The notes: a model not told the origin generated them from the letters alone. A stretch of 14,675 bases of DNA from Bacteroidota bacterium (GCA_003541875.1 DPLS01000209.1:1-14675); one strand, 5' to 3'; shown: positions 7,494 to 14,506, counted from the first letter of the stretch. Numbers and translations: made by a program.

Positions 7494-8807
7494 ATGACTC
7501 TCATACATCATGCTGTACCTTCGCATAGCCCGGCATTCAGACGAAGGCGCTCTCTCAATTGGTTGACCCTCGGCTTCACGTATGCCGCCATGTATATGGG
7601 AAGGTACAACCTCTCGTTTGCCAACAAGGCGCTTTCGGACACTTACGGTTGGGACAAGACGCAGGTTGGCGCGATCATTTCGGCCGCGCTAACGATTTAC
7701 GGCATCTCCGCTCTTTTCAACGGTCCGATCGCCGACAGGATTGGCGGACGCAAAGCAATGCTTATCGGGGTCTTCGGATCGGTAGTGTTCAATATTGCCT
7801 TCGGCCTGGGGGCATACGTCGGATTCCTCGGTACGGGTTCGCTACTTCTCGCATATTTCGCAACGGCGTGGTCGTTCAACGCATATTTCCAGTCATACAG
7901 CGCTTTGGCGCTGATCAAGGTAAACTCAGGCTGGTTCCACAGACGCGAGCGGGGGGTCTTCTCCGCCATCTTCGGCTCGATGATACAAAGCGGGCGTGCG
8001 CTGATCTTCGTTATCGGCGGCATTGCGGTCACCTTCCTTCCGTGGCAATGGGTGTTCTTCATTCCAGCCGGCATCATGCTTGGCATGGGCTTGATGACAC
8101 TCGCAATCGTGCGTGACAGTCCTGAAGAAGTGGGACACCCCGGATTTGATACTGATGATGCCTCAAGTGGCGATACGGACACGGTGGACATGAAGTATTT
8201 GATGAAGAAGGTATTCACGAATCCCATCACTGTCACAATAGCAATCGCAGAGTTTTGCACCGGGTTCGTGCGTCATGGTTTTGAGCAATGGTTCCCTCGC
8301 TACATGCAGGAGGCACAGCACCTTGCGCTTGACTCACCTGTGTTCCAGAAGGGAGCACTCAGTGTCGTCCTTGCCGGCATTGCGGGTGCGTTCGCCGCTG
8401 GAACGATTTCAGATTGGGTATTCAAATCCCGCAGACCACCCGTCGCATTCTTTGGCTATTTCCTCCAGATCATTTGTCTTGCTATCGTTTGGATTTCGCC
8501 CAGCGTTGAATGGGTGATTGTCGCATTTGTTGTCAACTCTTTCGCGATCAGCATTGTGCATTCGATGCTCTCGGGAACTGCATCGATGGACTTTGGCGGA
8601 AGAAAAGCGGCGGCCAGTGCAACAGGCATGTTTGATGGAATGCAGTACATTGGTGGAGCCGCGGTTGGTGCCGGCATGGGGTGGATGCTGGAAAATTGGG
8701 GATGGGGGACGTGGGGACCGAGCATGATCGGCTTCTCGCTGATCGGAGCCTTACTCATGTTGAAGTTGTGGAATGCTGTCCCCACGACAACGTCGGGCAG
8801 CCACTAG
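7494..8807 (+). CDS. MFS transporter of organophosphate:phosphate antiporter (GlpT/UhpT) type
   Basis: A 437-residue inner-membrane protein with the 12-helix major facilitator pattern. It matches the OPA subfamily: Arg37 in YMGRYNLSFA takes the place of GlpT Arg45 (YYLVRKNFA), and Arg260 in FVRHGFEQWFPRY takes the place of GlpT Arg269 (LRYGILDWSPTY). These arginines bind the phosphate group. The cytoplasmic loop signature DRIGGRKAML (81-90) and WFHRRERG (147-154) are MFS/OPA hallmarks. GlpT His165 is not conserved; a glycine lies near that position. OPA members swap inorganic phosphate for sugar phosphates, glycerol-3-phosphate or similar. The start ATG at 7494 has no clear Shine-Dalgarno and lies 30 bp after the phosphatase gene, so coupled expression is likely. 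The exact substrate cannot be read from sequence. Confidence 0.85.
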   Translation: MTLIHHAVPSHSPAFRRRRSLNWLTLGFTYAAMYMGRYNLSFANKALSDTYGWDKTQVGAIISAALTIYGISALFNGPIADRIGGRKAMLIGVFGSVVFNIAFGLGAYVGFLGTGSLLLAYFATAWSFNAYFQSYSALALIKVNSGWFHRRERGVFSAIFGSMIQSGRALIFVIGGIAVTFLPWQWVFFIPAGIMLGMGLMTLAIVRDSPEEVGHPGFDTDDASSGDTDTVDMKYLMKKVFTNPITVTIAIAEFCTGFVRHGFEQWFPRYMQEAQHLALDSPVFQKGALSVVLAGIAGAFAAGTISDWVFKSRRPPVAFFGYFLQIICLAIVWISPSVEWVIVAFVVNSFAISIVHSMLSGTASMDFGGRKAAASATGMFDGMQYIGGAAVGAGMGWMLENWGWGTWGPSMIGFSLIGALLMLKLWNAVPTTTSGSH

Positions 8808-8836
8808 AATGAACCACTAACATCCTAGGGTCAGGA

Positions 8837-9943
8837 ATGGGCACAGTGAATGGCGGACAGGGCTGGTGGAGCACGGCGGAAGGAAGTACCAGACGGCTCA
8901 TTCAGCTCTGTCTCGGCTATTTCGTTTTCTACGTCATCACCGGTGTCACCGTCAAGTACTTCACCGGCAAGCCGGAGCTTGGCTATCCCGGGATGCACGA
9001 GATTGAGTATTTGGTATACAACACCCTTGGCGGGAATCTGATCGCTCTTTCAGTTGCGGTTGCCTTGCGGTGGTATCGGCTCAAGTCGATCAGGTACATA
9101 AGCCTGGGAGGGTTCAAGTTCCCTCAGGAAATCCTCTACATCATCCCTTCAGGCATTTGCACAGCCGTCGTTATTCCAACGACAACACTGATGTACATGC
9201 TGCCGATCTCCGTCATGGTGGCAATGGTGATCATGCGCGCAAGCGTTATCATCATCAGCCGTATTGTGGATGCCGTACAGATCAAACAAGGAATACTGAC
9301 CAAACACGTGTACGCCGAAGAAAACTATGGGGTCGTGTTTGCACTGCTCGCAGCCGCAGTGAACATCTTCTGGGTAGGACCCGGGGATTTTGACTTCGTT
9401 CATTCCCCGGCCGCGATGATCATTCTCGGGAGCTACATAGTTGCGTACGCGATCCGCATCTACATCATGAACTACTACAAGAACACGCGGCCAAAGGGAA
9501 TGAAGCTCGACAACAATGGCTTCTTTGCGATAGAACAGATTGCCGCGACAACAACAATGCTCCTGGTGGGATATGCCCTCTTCAAATCACCCGACTGGTT
9601 CGACAGTGTAAATCCACAGATTGTCCTCTTCCGCAACAGCATCGCGAGTCCTGTTCCTCTTTGGGGATGGGCCGTGGTAGCCGGTTTCGCCTACGGCCTC
9701 GTGGCGTTTTTCTCTGTCTTCATCTTCATGTTCAAGGGGAGAACCGCAACATTTGCCGGACTCGTGAATCGGTTGACCTCCCTGGTGGCAGGAACAACTG
9801 CGACGATTGTGTGGTGGTTCGGATTCGGAGGGAAGTTCCCCAAGGTTCAGGATTGGCTTTCGCTCGTCTTCATCCTGGTTGCGGTGTGGTTTCTCTCACG
9901 GGCAGAGAAGAGGCGGACGCAGGAGTTGGCAGGGGAAGGGTAG
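8837..9943 (+). CDS. Putative multi-pass membrane protein, weakly DMT/EamA-like
   Basis: I do not recognise a named family with certainty. The 368-residue protein has about ten hydrophobic segments (roughly 22-40, 60-78, 98-118, 120-140, 165-181, 190-212, 231-249, 273-299, 305-327, 338-355), ending in a charged tail (SRAEKRRTQELAGEG). Ten helices, a helix-pair break near 120 and a C-terminal run GLVNRLTSLVAGTTATIVWW followed by a last helix with a basic tail recall the drug/metabolite transporter superfamily, but no diagnostic motif is clear. Embedded charges such as Arg134 and Asp145 near the fourth helix may be functional. AGGG lies 6 nt before the ATG at 8837. It follows the OPA-type transporter after 29 bp and is probably co-transcribed with the transporter and phosphatase. 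The stop codon forms the first three bases of a hairpin. Confidence 0.75.
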   Translation: MGTVNGGQGWWSTAEGSTRRLIQLCLGYFVFYVITGVTVKYFTGKPELGYPGMHEIEYLVYNTLGGNLIALSVAVALRWYRLKSIRYISLGGFKFPQEILYIIPSGICTAVVIPTTTLMYMLPISVMVAMVIMRASVIIISRIVDAVQIKQGILTKHVYAEENYGVVFALLAAAVNIFWVGPGDFDFVHSPAAMIILGSYIVAYAIRIYIMNYYKNTRPKGMKLDNNGFFAIEQIAATTTMLLVGYALFKSPDWFDSVNPQIVLFRNSIASPVPLWGWAVVAGFAYGLVAFFSVFIFMFKGRTATFAGLVNRLTSLVAGTTATIVWWFGFGGKFPKVQDWLSLVFILVAVWFLSRAEKRRTQELAGEG

Positions 9944-9966
9944 GTCAGACATTCTTGTCTGACCTA
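9941..9966. repeat. Perfect 11-bp palindromic hairpin at a convergent gene junction
   Basis: TAGGTCAGACA (9941-9951) and TGTCTGACCTA (9956-9966) are exact reverse complements around a TTCT loop. The element includes the TAG stop of the upstream membrane protein gene and lies between convergent genes. It could stop transcription from both sides, but neither side has a T-run, so a classical intrinsic terminator is not supported. The core GTCAGACA-TTCT-TGTCTGAC resembles, from memory, a dispersed extragenic palindrome common in environmental bacteria. A degenerate relative may follow at about 9988-10008 (acaaacaggaatgctcgtcc). Confidence 0.75.
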
Positions 9967-10017
9967 TAAGGAACATGATGCATAGAGACAAACAGGAATG
10001 CTCGTCCACCAGCGGTT

Positions 10018-10731
10018 CTATCGCTTCATTCCCCACAACTTTTTTGTCACTCGCTCCAATTCCTGGGCGATGAGCGATGGGTCAAGTGTTTTCTCCGGCT
10101 CGTTCTCGAACACACCGTACGGAATCTTGAACCCCTTCACCTCGATATAGTTCGGATCTTTCGCTGCAAGAGTCTCCCAGTCATTCGTTCGGTAGTAGAA
10201 GTCCATTTTCTCGTCGGGGAGTGAATGGTAGAGGATTGAATGCTCTTCACCCTTTCGCGCACGGCGTCTGTTCTTCCTGACCGATTCCTCATACGACACT
10301 TTGATATACATCAGCGAAGCCCGACGCAGGACATCTTCGTGCAAATAGCTGAGTGCCTCGTAGATCCCGTTCTCTCCGCCCCGTGCAAACTCGACGAGCG
10401 TTGTCTTCCCATCGTGGTAGCTTGGGTTGCGTGCGAGCTTTTTCCGGTACTCCAGGTTGATTCGCTCGATGTACAAATTCCAGATGAAGTGATCTTTGAA
10501 CCAATACTTTTCGTCTGTCCAGATGCGCGGCTTCCCGTGGCGGGTGAGGATATCGTCGGTCTCGAAGGTCTCCCATACATACACGAAGTCATCAAGCTCC
10601 TCGAAATCCGCGATATGAAACCTCGACAGCCGCTCCTTCGGATCGGCCTTTTTCAAAAAGTCGATCACCTCCGATTTTCCAGCGGCGGGACGTCCGATAA
10701 TAATCAGAATAGGGAAATTGTCGGCACTCAT
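10018..10731 (-). CDS. P-loop NTPase of unknown function (kinase-like)
   Basis: The 237-residue protein has a clear Walker A motif GRPAAGKS (13-20) after a hydrophobic beta strand (FPILIII), as in nucleoside/nucleotide kinases and other small P-loop proteins. I do not recognise the family beyond that. Other visible features are an acidic stretch ADFEELDDFVYVWETFETDD (41-60), FARGGENGIYEALSYL (114-129), and an arginine-rich run NRRRARKGEEH (153-163) that could act as a lid like those of nucleotide kinases. No Walker B of the classic hhhhDE form is obvious. It has no signal peptide or membrane segment, so it is cytosolic. The start ATG at 10731 has AGGG about 10 nt upstream. It follows the 5'-nucleotidase gene by 58 bp on the same strand and may share its transcript. 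A phosphotransfer role on a nucleotide or small molecule is inference only. Confidence 0.8.
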   Translation of the reverse strand: MSADNFPILIIIGRPAAGKSEVIDFLKKADPKERLSRFHIADFEELDDFVYVWETFETDDILTRHGKPRIWTDEKYWFKDHFIWNLYIERINLEYRKKLARNPSYHDGKTTLVEFARGGENGIYEALSYLHEDVLRRASLMYIKVSYEESVRKNRRRARKGEEHSILYHSLPDEKMDFYYRTNDWETLAAKDPNYIEVKGFKIPYGVFENEPEKTLDPSLIAQELERVTKKLWGMKR

Positions 10732-10789
10732 TCTATCAAGCCCTCTTGATTTTGGATTCGTGGCAACTGACTTCTTTAGTGAAACAACT

Positions 10790-12280
10790 CTACTGAACTT
10801 CCTGAAATCGGTTCTCGATCTTCGATGAGACGACTTTCGCTTTCCTCACCGCTTTCTCTACTGCCTCAAAGACTGTCTGCCGGAAGAAGATCGGCTGTTC
10901 GATCTCGCGACCGACATATTGCATCGCTTGTCCGGCAAAGAAATCGCTGGTGGCGCAAATGTACATCCTGTTGTCGTCCACAGATTTCCCCTTCACCTCC
11001 AGCTTCAGAATCTCGATCCCACCACCATCGGCGCGGCGCCATTGACATGTCACTCCGGTAATCTGGATGGCGGGCTTCTTCGTCAGGTAGTACCTCATAA
11101 TGGAACGCAGATCCTTACCGCTCAACTGGAACGTCGCGAGGATGTTCCTGAACGGCAACACCTCGTACAGATCGCGCTTTGTCATCGGACCGGCGGATAG
11201 GTCTTTGCGGAAACCATGGTTGTTGGTAAACCCGACTTCAGCGCCGGCGGCCTCTGCCATTGCCCCCGTAATGAAGTTGCCGATGCTCGTCTCCCCATTG
11301 CCGCGCTTCCAGTCCTCTTTCAGCGTGCCTATGACTTCCGAGTACTCTTTGTCAATCGCCGTCTTCAAGGAATCAATGAACGGACTGAGGCGGGTAGTTC
11401 GACCTTCATGTGCCCAGAGTTGCAGAAGCTGGCCATCGTACTTTGTGACGTGCTTCTTTTCAACGGTGAGATGAAGAACGCCCAGATTCTCACAGTCCGA
11501 ACCGGTTTGAACGATCACCGTGCCGTTCACGAGTCTGGGCTGCTTGAGCCTGGTATGCGAGTGGCCTCCCACAATAACATCAAGTCCAGTGACATTGGCA
11601 GCCAACTCAGAATCCTCCTCAACTCCTTGATGAGTGAGTGCGATGATCAGGTCTGCCTTCGGCTTGAGAACGGCAATCATCTTCCGGGCAGTTTCAATGG
11701 GAGAAAGGACTTTGAGGCCGACGATGTTGTTCTGGTTCACCATGCCTGCAAGGTTCTGAAGTATGAGGCCGAAGATTCCAATCCTGAGGCCACCACGTTG
11801 AATGATGGTGAAGTCCTTGTTGCCAAGAGAGAACTCACCTTTGTTGTTCACGAGATTGGCAGAGAGCGACGGGAACTTCCCGATGCTCACAAGACGGCAC
11901 AAATTCTCCTGGGAAATGTCGAGGTCATGATTGCCCGGACATGATGCATCGTAGCCGATGACGTTCATCATCTCAAAAAGAGCACCGCCTTGCGCCCCCT
12001 TGGACTCAATGTCGGAGATGGGGTTGCCCGTCATAACGTCGCCGGCATCGAGAAGCAGGATCGAGGAGTTCTTCGCCCGAATGCTATCCACCATATACGT
12101 AAGCTCATTGAATCCTCCGACCATCGGCTTTGGCTCCGACTTAACCCAGAACGCCTCATGCGGAGTGAACTTTGCATGCATGTCGTTCGTGTGGAGTATG
12201 GTGAGAGTGTGCTGCTGTGCCTGGCTGTAGGTGAACCACAGCAGTACAGTCAGAGCTGCAAAGAGAAATCGAGAACGCAT
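10790..12280 (-). CDS. Secreted UshA-like 5'-nucleotidase / metallophosphatase
   Basis: This 496-residue enzyme of the 5'-nucleotidase family would remove phosphate from extracellular nucleotides or related esters. Residues 1-21 form a signal peptide (MRSRFLFAALTVLLWFTYSQA). The N-terminal metallophosphoesterase domain has all expected metal ligands: Asp33/His35 (HTNDMHA), Asp81 (DAGDVMTG), Asn117/His118 (GNHDLD), His217 (THQGVEED) and His240/His242 (GGHSHT). The C-terminal substrate domain (about 310-490) has NNHGFRKDL (353-361) in the position of the UshA N-x-G-G-I-R motif and PFRN (376-379). The start is the ATG at 12280, since the frame stays open 135 codons further upstream but that extension has no signal-peptide or domain logic. 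It is followed by the P-loop gene. Nucleotidase versus UDP-sugar hydrolase or other phosphatase specificity is not decidable here. Confidence 0.9.
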   Translation of the reverse strand: MRSRFLFAALTVLLWFTYSQAQQHTLTILHTNDMHAKFTPHEAFWVKSEPKPMVGGFNELTYMVDSIRAKNSSILLLDAGDVMTGNPISDIESKGAQGGALFEMMNVIGYDASCPGNHDLDISQENLCRLVSIGKFPSLSANLVNNKGEFSLGNKDFTIIQRGGLRIGIFGLILQNLAGMVNQNNIVGLKVLSPIETARKMIAVLKPKADLIIALTHQGVEEDSELAANVTGLDVIVGGHSHTRLKQPRLVNGTVIVQTGSDCENLGVLHLTVEKKHVTKYDGQLLQLWAHEGRTTRLSPFIDSLKTAIDKEYSEVIGTLKEDWKRGNGETSIGNFITGAMAEAAGAEVGFTNNHGFRKDLSAGPMTKRDLYEVLPFRNILATFQLSGKDLRSIMRYYLTKKPAIQITGVTCQWRRADGGGIEILKLEVKGKSVDDNRMYICATSDFFAGQAMQYVGREIEQPIFFRQTVFEAVEKAVRKAKVVSSKIENRFQEVQ

Positions 12281-12382
12281 GGAATGAACCTTGTTTGTTG
12301 TGTTTATCAGAAAGAAAGCTGGGTGAACCGCACGATGACGCCCACGAGGCGTACCAATGTAGTAAGAAAAAGGGAATGTTGG

Positions 12383-12411
12383 AATAGAAATCACAGACGA
12401 TTCTCTGTAAA
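12383..12411 (-). promoter_or_regulatory. Possible sigma70-like promoter for the 5'-nucleotidase gene
   Basis: On the minus strand TTTACA (12406-12411, 5 of 6 to TTGACA) is followed after 17 bp by TCTATT (12383-12388, 4 of 6 to TATAAT). This would give a leader of roughly 95 nt before the ATG at 12280. The spacing is ideal, but the -10 match is weak and FCB-group organisms may use a different consensus, so this is tentative. Confidence 0.3.
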
Positions 12412-12425
12412 CAAACTGCCCTGTT

Positions 12426-12456
12426 GTCCATTTCTTTGTGCGCCAAAGAAATGGAC
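12426..12456. repeat. Perfect 13-bp inverted repeat
   Basis: GTCCATTTCTTTG (12426-12438) and CAAAGAAATGGAC (12444-12456) are exact reverse complements around TGCGC. No T-run follows on either side. The element lies upstream of the possible 5'-nucleotidase promoter, outside the coding sequence. The word TTTCTTTGTGCGCCAAAGAAA resembles, from memory, palindromes scattered in Bacteroidota-type genomes. Confidence 0.75.
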
Positions 12457-12516
12457 GAAAGAAAGCGTTTCCGAAACCGCAACCCTGCGGCGCAGATGAT
12501 CCAATTCCTAGTCTCA

Positions 12517-12578
12517 TGCGATTTCGTCTGTAGAAGTCAGAGAAGCCCCCACCTGTGGTGGACGACGACGAAATCGCA
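12517..12578. repeat. 12-bp inverted repeat with an internal small hairpin
   Basis: TGCGATTTCGTC (12517-12528) and GACGAAATCGCA (12567-12578) are exact reverse complements separated by 38 bp. Inside the loop CCACC (12549-12553) and GGTGG (12557-12561) form a second stem around TGT, so the folded element would be a two-tier hairpin with an asymmetric internal loop. This could be a structured mobile palindrome (REP/MITE-like) or a protein-binding dyad. Confidence 0.65.
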
Positions 12579-12695
12579 AGCCTGAATGCTTCTCCACCGC
12601 ACACAGCCGGCGGTTTCGGCATCTCAAATTTGGTTAGCCAACTCAGACTCACCTGAAAGCAATGGCAGTGCGAGCCGCCCCACACAACTTACTCT

Positions 12696-12750
12696 CCCCT
12701 CGTTTTGCCTGCCCGCTGTCCTTTTGGCGGGAGGGAGAATCAAAGAGGGG
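12696..12750. repeat. Imperfect inverted repeat with CCCCTC/GAGGGG arms
   Basis: CCCCTCGTTTTG (12696-12707) pairs with CAAAGAGGGG (12741-12750) if two bases bulge, and CCCGC (12712-12716) pairs with GCGGG (12727-12731) inside. The match is imperfect, so this is weaker than the neighbouring elements. It may be a decayed dispersed palindrome. Confidence 0.4.
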
Positions 12751-12880
12751 TCTTACAAAAATGACGGAGCGGCTCCCTCTTTAGATAGCCTCGTGTTGGC
12801 TTTGGTTGTCTCTCAGGAAAGTTTGATTTTGGCGTGGGGATTTGGTAAGGTTCAAGCCAGAAGCGGAATAACTGCCACGT

Positions 12881-12911
12881 CATGGCAATTAGCCCCCGGC
12901 TAAACGCCATG
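12881..12911. repeat. Near-perfect 14-bp stem hairpin upstream of the dipeptidase gene
   Basis: CATGGC-AA-TTAGCC (12881-12894) pairs with GGCTAA-AC-GCCATG (12898-12911) around a CCC triloop; 12 of 14 positions pair, with one 2x2 internal loop. No U-tract follows. It lies about 120 bp before the dipeptidase start, so it is upstream of or within its leader. The overlapping TGCCA-CGTCA-TGGCA (12873-12887) is an alternative smaller stem. Confidence 0.65.
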
Positions 12912-13000
12912 AACATGCGACAAGCCAGTAGTTATGCGCAAGCAAAGTTCATTGATCGGCGGCGACATTCTCCGAAAAACAATCAAAACCACTCTCCACG

Positions 13001-13026
13001 TATGATCTCATGCTACAACGAAGGTG
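13001..13026 (+). promoter_or_regulatory. Possible -10 element and ribosome binding site for the C69 dipeptidase gene
   Basis: TATGAT (13001-13006) is a 5 of 6 match to a -10 hexamer, but no good -35 lies 16-18 bp upstream. AAGGTG (13021-13026) is a fair Shine-Dalgarno 4 nt before the ATG at 13031. The ribosome site supports the chosen start; the promoter is tentative. Confidence 0.35.
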
Positions 13027-13030
13027 AAGA

Positions 13031-14506
13031 ATGAAAAACCTGCTAGCACTAATTCTAGTAAGCAGTGTGAGCTTCCCCACGGGTTTCTGTCAGAATTGCT
13101 TCACCATCCTGGTCGGGAAGAACGCCTCTACGGATGGGTCGGTTATCGTAGCCCATAATGAGGATGATCTCAACGACCACAATTTTGTCGACTTGCACAA
13201 GGTCCCACGGATAACGTATGAGGCCGGCGAGAAACAAGTGTTCCTGTTCAATACGGACTCGCTTGACGAAGTGGAAGAGACGTACGCTTACTTCTGGATT
13301 ACCGGTTCGAAATATGTCGAAGAACAGTACTTGAACGAATGGGGAGTTGCCATTACATCCAACAGCAGCCGGTCAAGGGTGCAAAACGGAAATGGCAGAA
13401 TCGACCACAACCTTCGGAGAATCGTTATCGAAAGAGCGCGGACGGCAAGAGAAGCCGTGAGGATCGCAGGGATGCTGGTAGAGAAATATGGTTATGCAAG
13501 TTCTGGAAGGGTCTATTCTGTTGCCGATCCAAATGAAGCCTGGGTTTTTGAAGTCGCGAATGGCCCACACTGGATCGCAAGACGCGTCCCCGATGATGAA
13601 GTGGCAGTCATATCCAACTACTATGTCATCGATGAATTCCAAGAAGGGGACACGACAAACTACCTCGCCTCGCCGGACATTATCGATTACGCCGCAAGAA
13701 ACGGGTGGTATGAGCCGTACAAAGACATGCCATTCAACTTCAGGAAGGTTTATGGCCACAAGGACAGGCTTGATGCAATCTGGAACATCGCTCGCAAATG
13801 GGCAATACTCAACCAGCTCGCCCCTCAGCAATATGACCTCAACGCCGATTTTCCGTTTTCCATTAAACCAAAACACAAAGTCGGTATTCAGACACTCATC
13901 AATAACCTGGGGAATCACTATGAGAATACCGGGTTTGCATACGATACTTCGCACGGCTGCGGATCGCCACACCACCGAAGCGCATTTGGGGTCAATGATA
14001 CTCTGACCGTCTGCAATCTCTATAACGACTACAGCTGCATCACCCAACTGCGGAGCTGGTTGCCTGCCGAGATCGGCAATGTACTGTGGATAGCACCGCG
14101 ATACCCCTGCATTCAGCCTTTCATACCGTGGTATTACGGCATTAACAAAATATCCTCCGACTTCGAAAAAGCTACATACGTGGAAGCTCTCGCGAACTAC
14201 AACAACAAGAACCGTGACTATTTCGGCATGTATCCCGGACACGCTTGTTGGGTCTTTGACGACTTCGCCAACAGGGTTGATAGCTGCTATGGCAATGAGG
14301 CGGGAGCAACCATGGAATGGAAAGGCAATTTTCAAAGGGATGTCTTTGAGGCAGTCAAAGCGAATGAAGTGAAGATGGTCGCCTTGTATGAATCAGATCA
14401 CGATGCAGCACTTCAGGTATTGACCGACCTGACCAACGGATTTGCCGAGAAAGCTTTGAAGGAAACAGAAGAGAGACTCCTGAGAATGAAACCCCATGGC
14501 CGGTAA
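13031..14506 (+). CDS. Secreted C69-family (U34) dipeptidase
   Basis: Peptidase family C69 enzymes are Ntn-hydrolases that cleave dipeptides. The 491-residue product begins with a hydrophobic export-like segment (MKNLLALILVSSVSFPTGF). CFTILVGKNASTDGSVIVAH (23-42) follows, with NEDD at 43-46, matching the C-T-x-x-x-V-G-K-x-A-x-x-D-G-S...R-N-E-D signature; Cys23 is the expected N-terminal nucleophile, freed after removal of the leader. NEWGVAITSNSS (103-114) is another family block. The C-terminal half has several aromatic-rich stretches typical of the family, and the length is normal. The ATG at 13031 has AAGGTG 4 nt upstream. It stands alone on the plus strand after a 750-bp gap. A lipoprotein is unlikely, because TGFC lacks a proper lipobox. 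The target dipeptide is unknown; a peptide-scavenging role is inferred from export. Confidence 0.9.
   Translation: MKNLLALILVSSVSFPTGFCQNCFTILVGKNASTDGSVIVAHNEDDLNDHNFVDLHKVPRITYEAGEKQVFLFNTDSLDEVEETYAYFWITGSKYVEEQYLNEWGVAITSNSSRSRVQNGNGRIDHNLRRIVIERARTAREAVRIAGMLVEKYGYASSGRVYSVADPNEAWVFEVANGPHWIARRVPDDEVAVISNYYVIDEFQEGDTTNYLASPDIIDYAARNGWYEPYKDMPFNFRKVYGHKDRLDAIWNIARKWAILNQLAPQQYDLNADFPFSIKPKHKVGIQTLINNLGNHYENTGFAYDTSHGCGSPHHRSAFGVNDTLTVCNLYNDYSCITQLRSWLPAEIGNVLWIAPRYPCIQPFIPWYYGINKISSDFEKATYVEALANYNNKNRDYFGMYPGHACWVFDDFANRVDSCYGNEAGATMEWKGNFQRDVFEAVKANEVKMVALYESDHDAALQVLTDLTNGFAEKALKETEERLLRMKPHGR

Larger units (their letters stand above)
12281..13030. other. 750-bp non-coding divergent intergenic region rich in palindromes
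   Basis: No protein with recognisable features is encoded between the divergent 5'-nucleotidase and C69 dipeptidase genes. Short open frames here look like artefacts of the palindromes and low-complexity sequence. The region holds at least four unrelated inverted repeats (12426-12456, 12517-12578, 12696-12750, 12881-12911) and presumably the promoters for both flanking genes. No tRNA, CRISPR or transposase trace is visible. Confidence 0.7.

Noticed and set aside
9941..9966. Classical rho-independent terminator
   Set aside because: The stem is strong, but no T-run follows in either direction, so it is reported only as a palindrome.
9661..9969. 102-residue alternative-frame ORF ending in the hairpin
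   Set aside because: It overlaps the 10-TM membrane gene in another frame; its tail (GQTFLSDL) is translated palindrome.
12281..12685. 135-codon upstream in-frame extension of the 5'-nucleotidase gene
   Set aside because: The signal peptide starts at the ATG at 12280. The extension reads through palindromes and has no domain or family match.
12586..12903. 105-residue plus-strand open frame in the intergenic region
   Set aside because: It runs across two inverted repeats, ends within one, lacks a ribosome binding site and has low-complexity composition; likely non-coding.
13373..14335. Long open frame on the minus strand inside the dipeptidase gene
   Set aside because: It is fully antisense to a well-supported C69 gene, has no recognisable motif, and is a codon-bias shadow.
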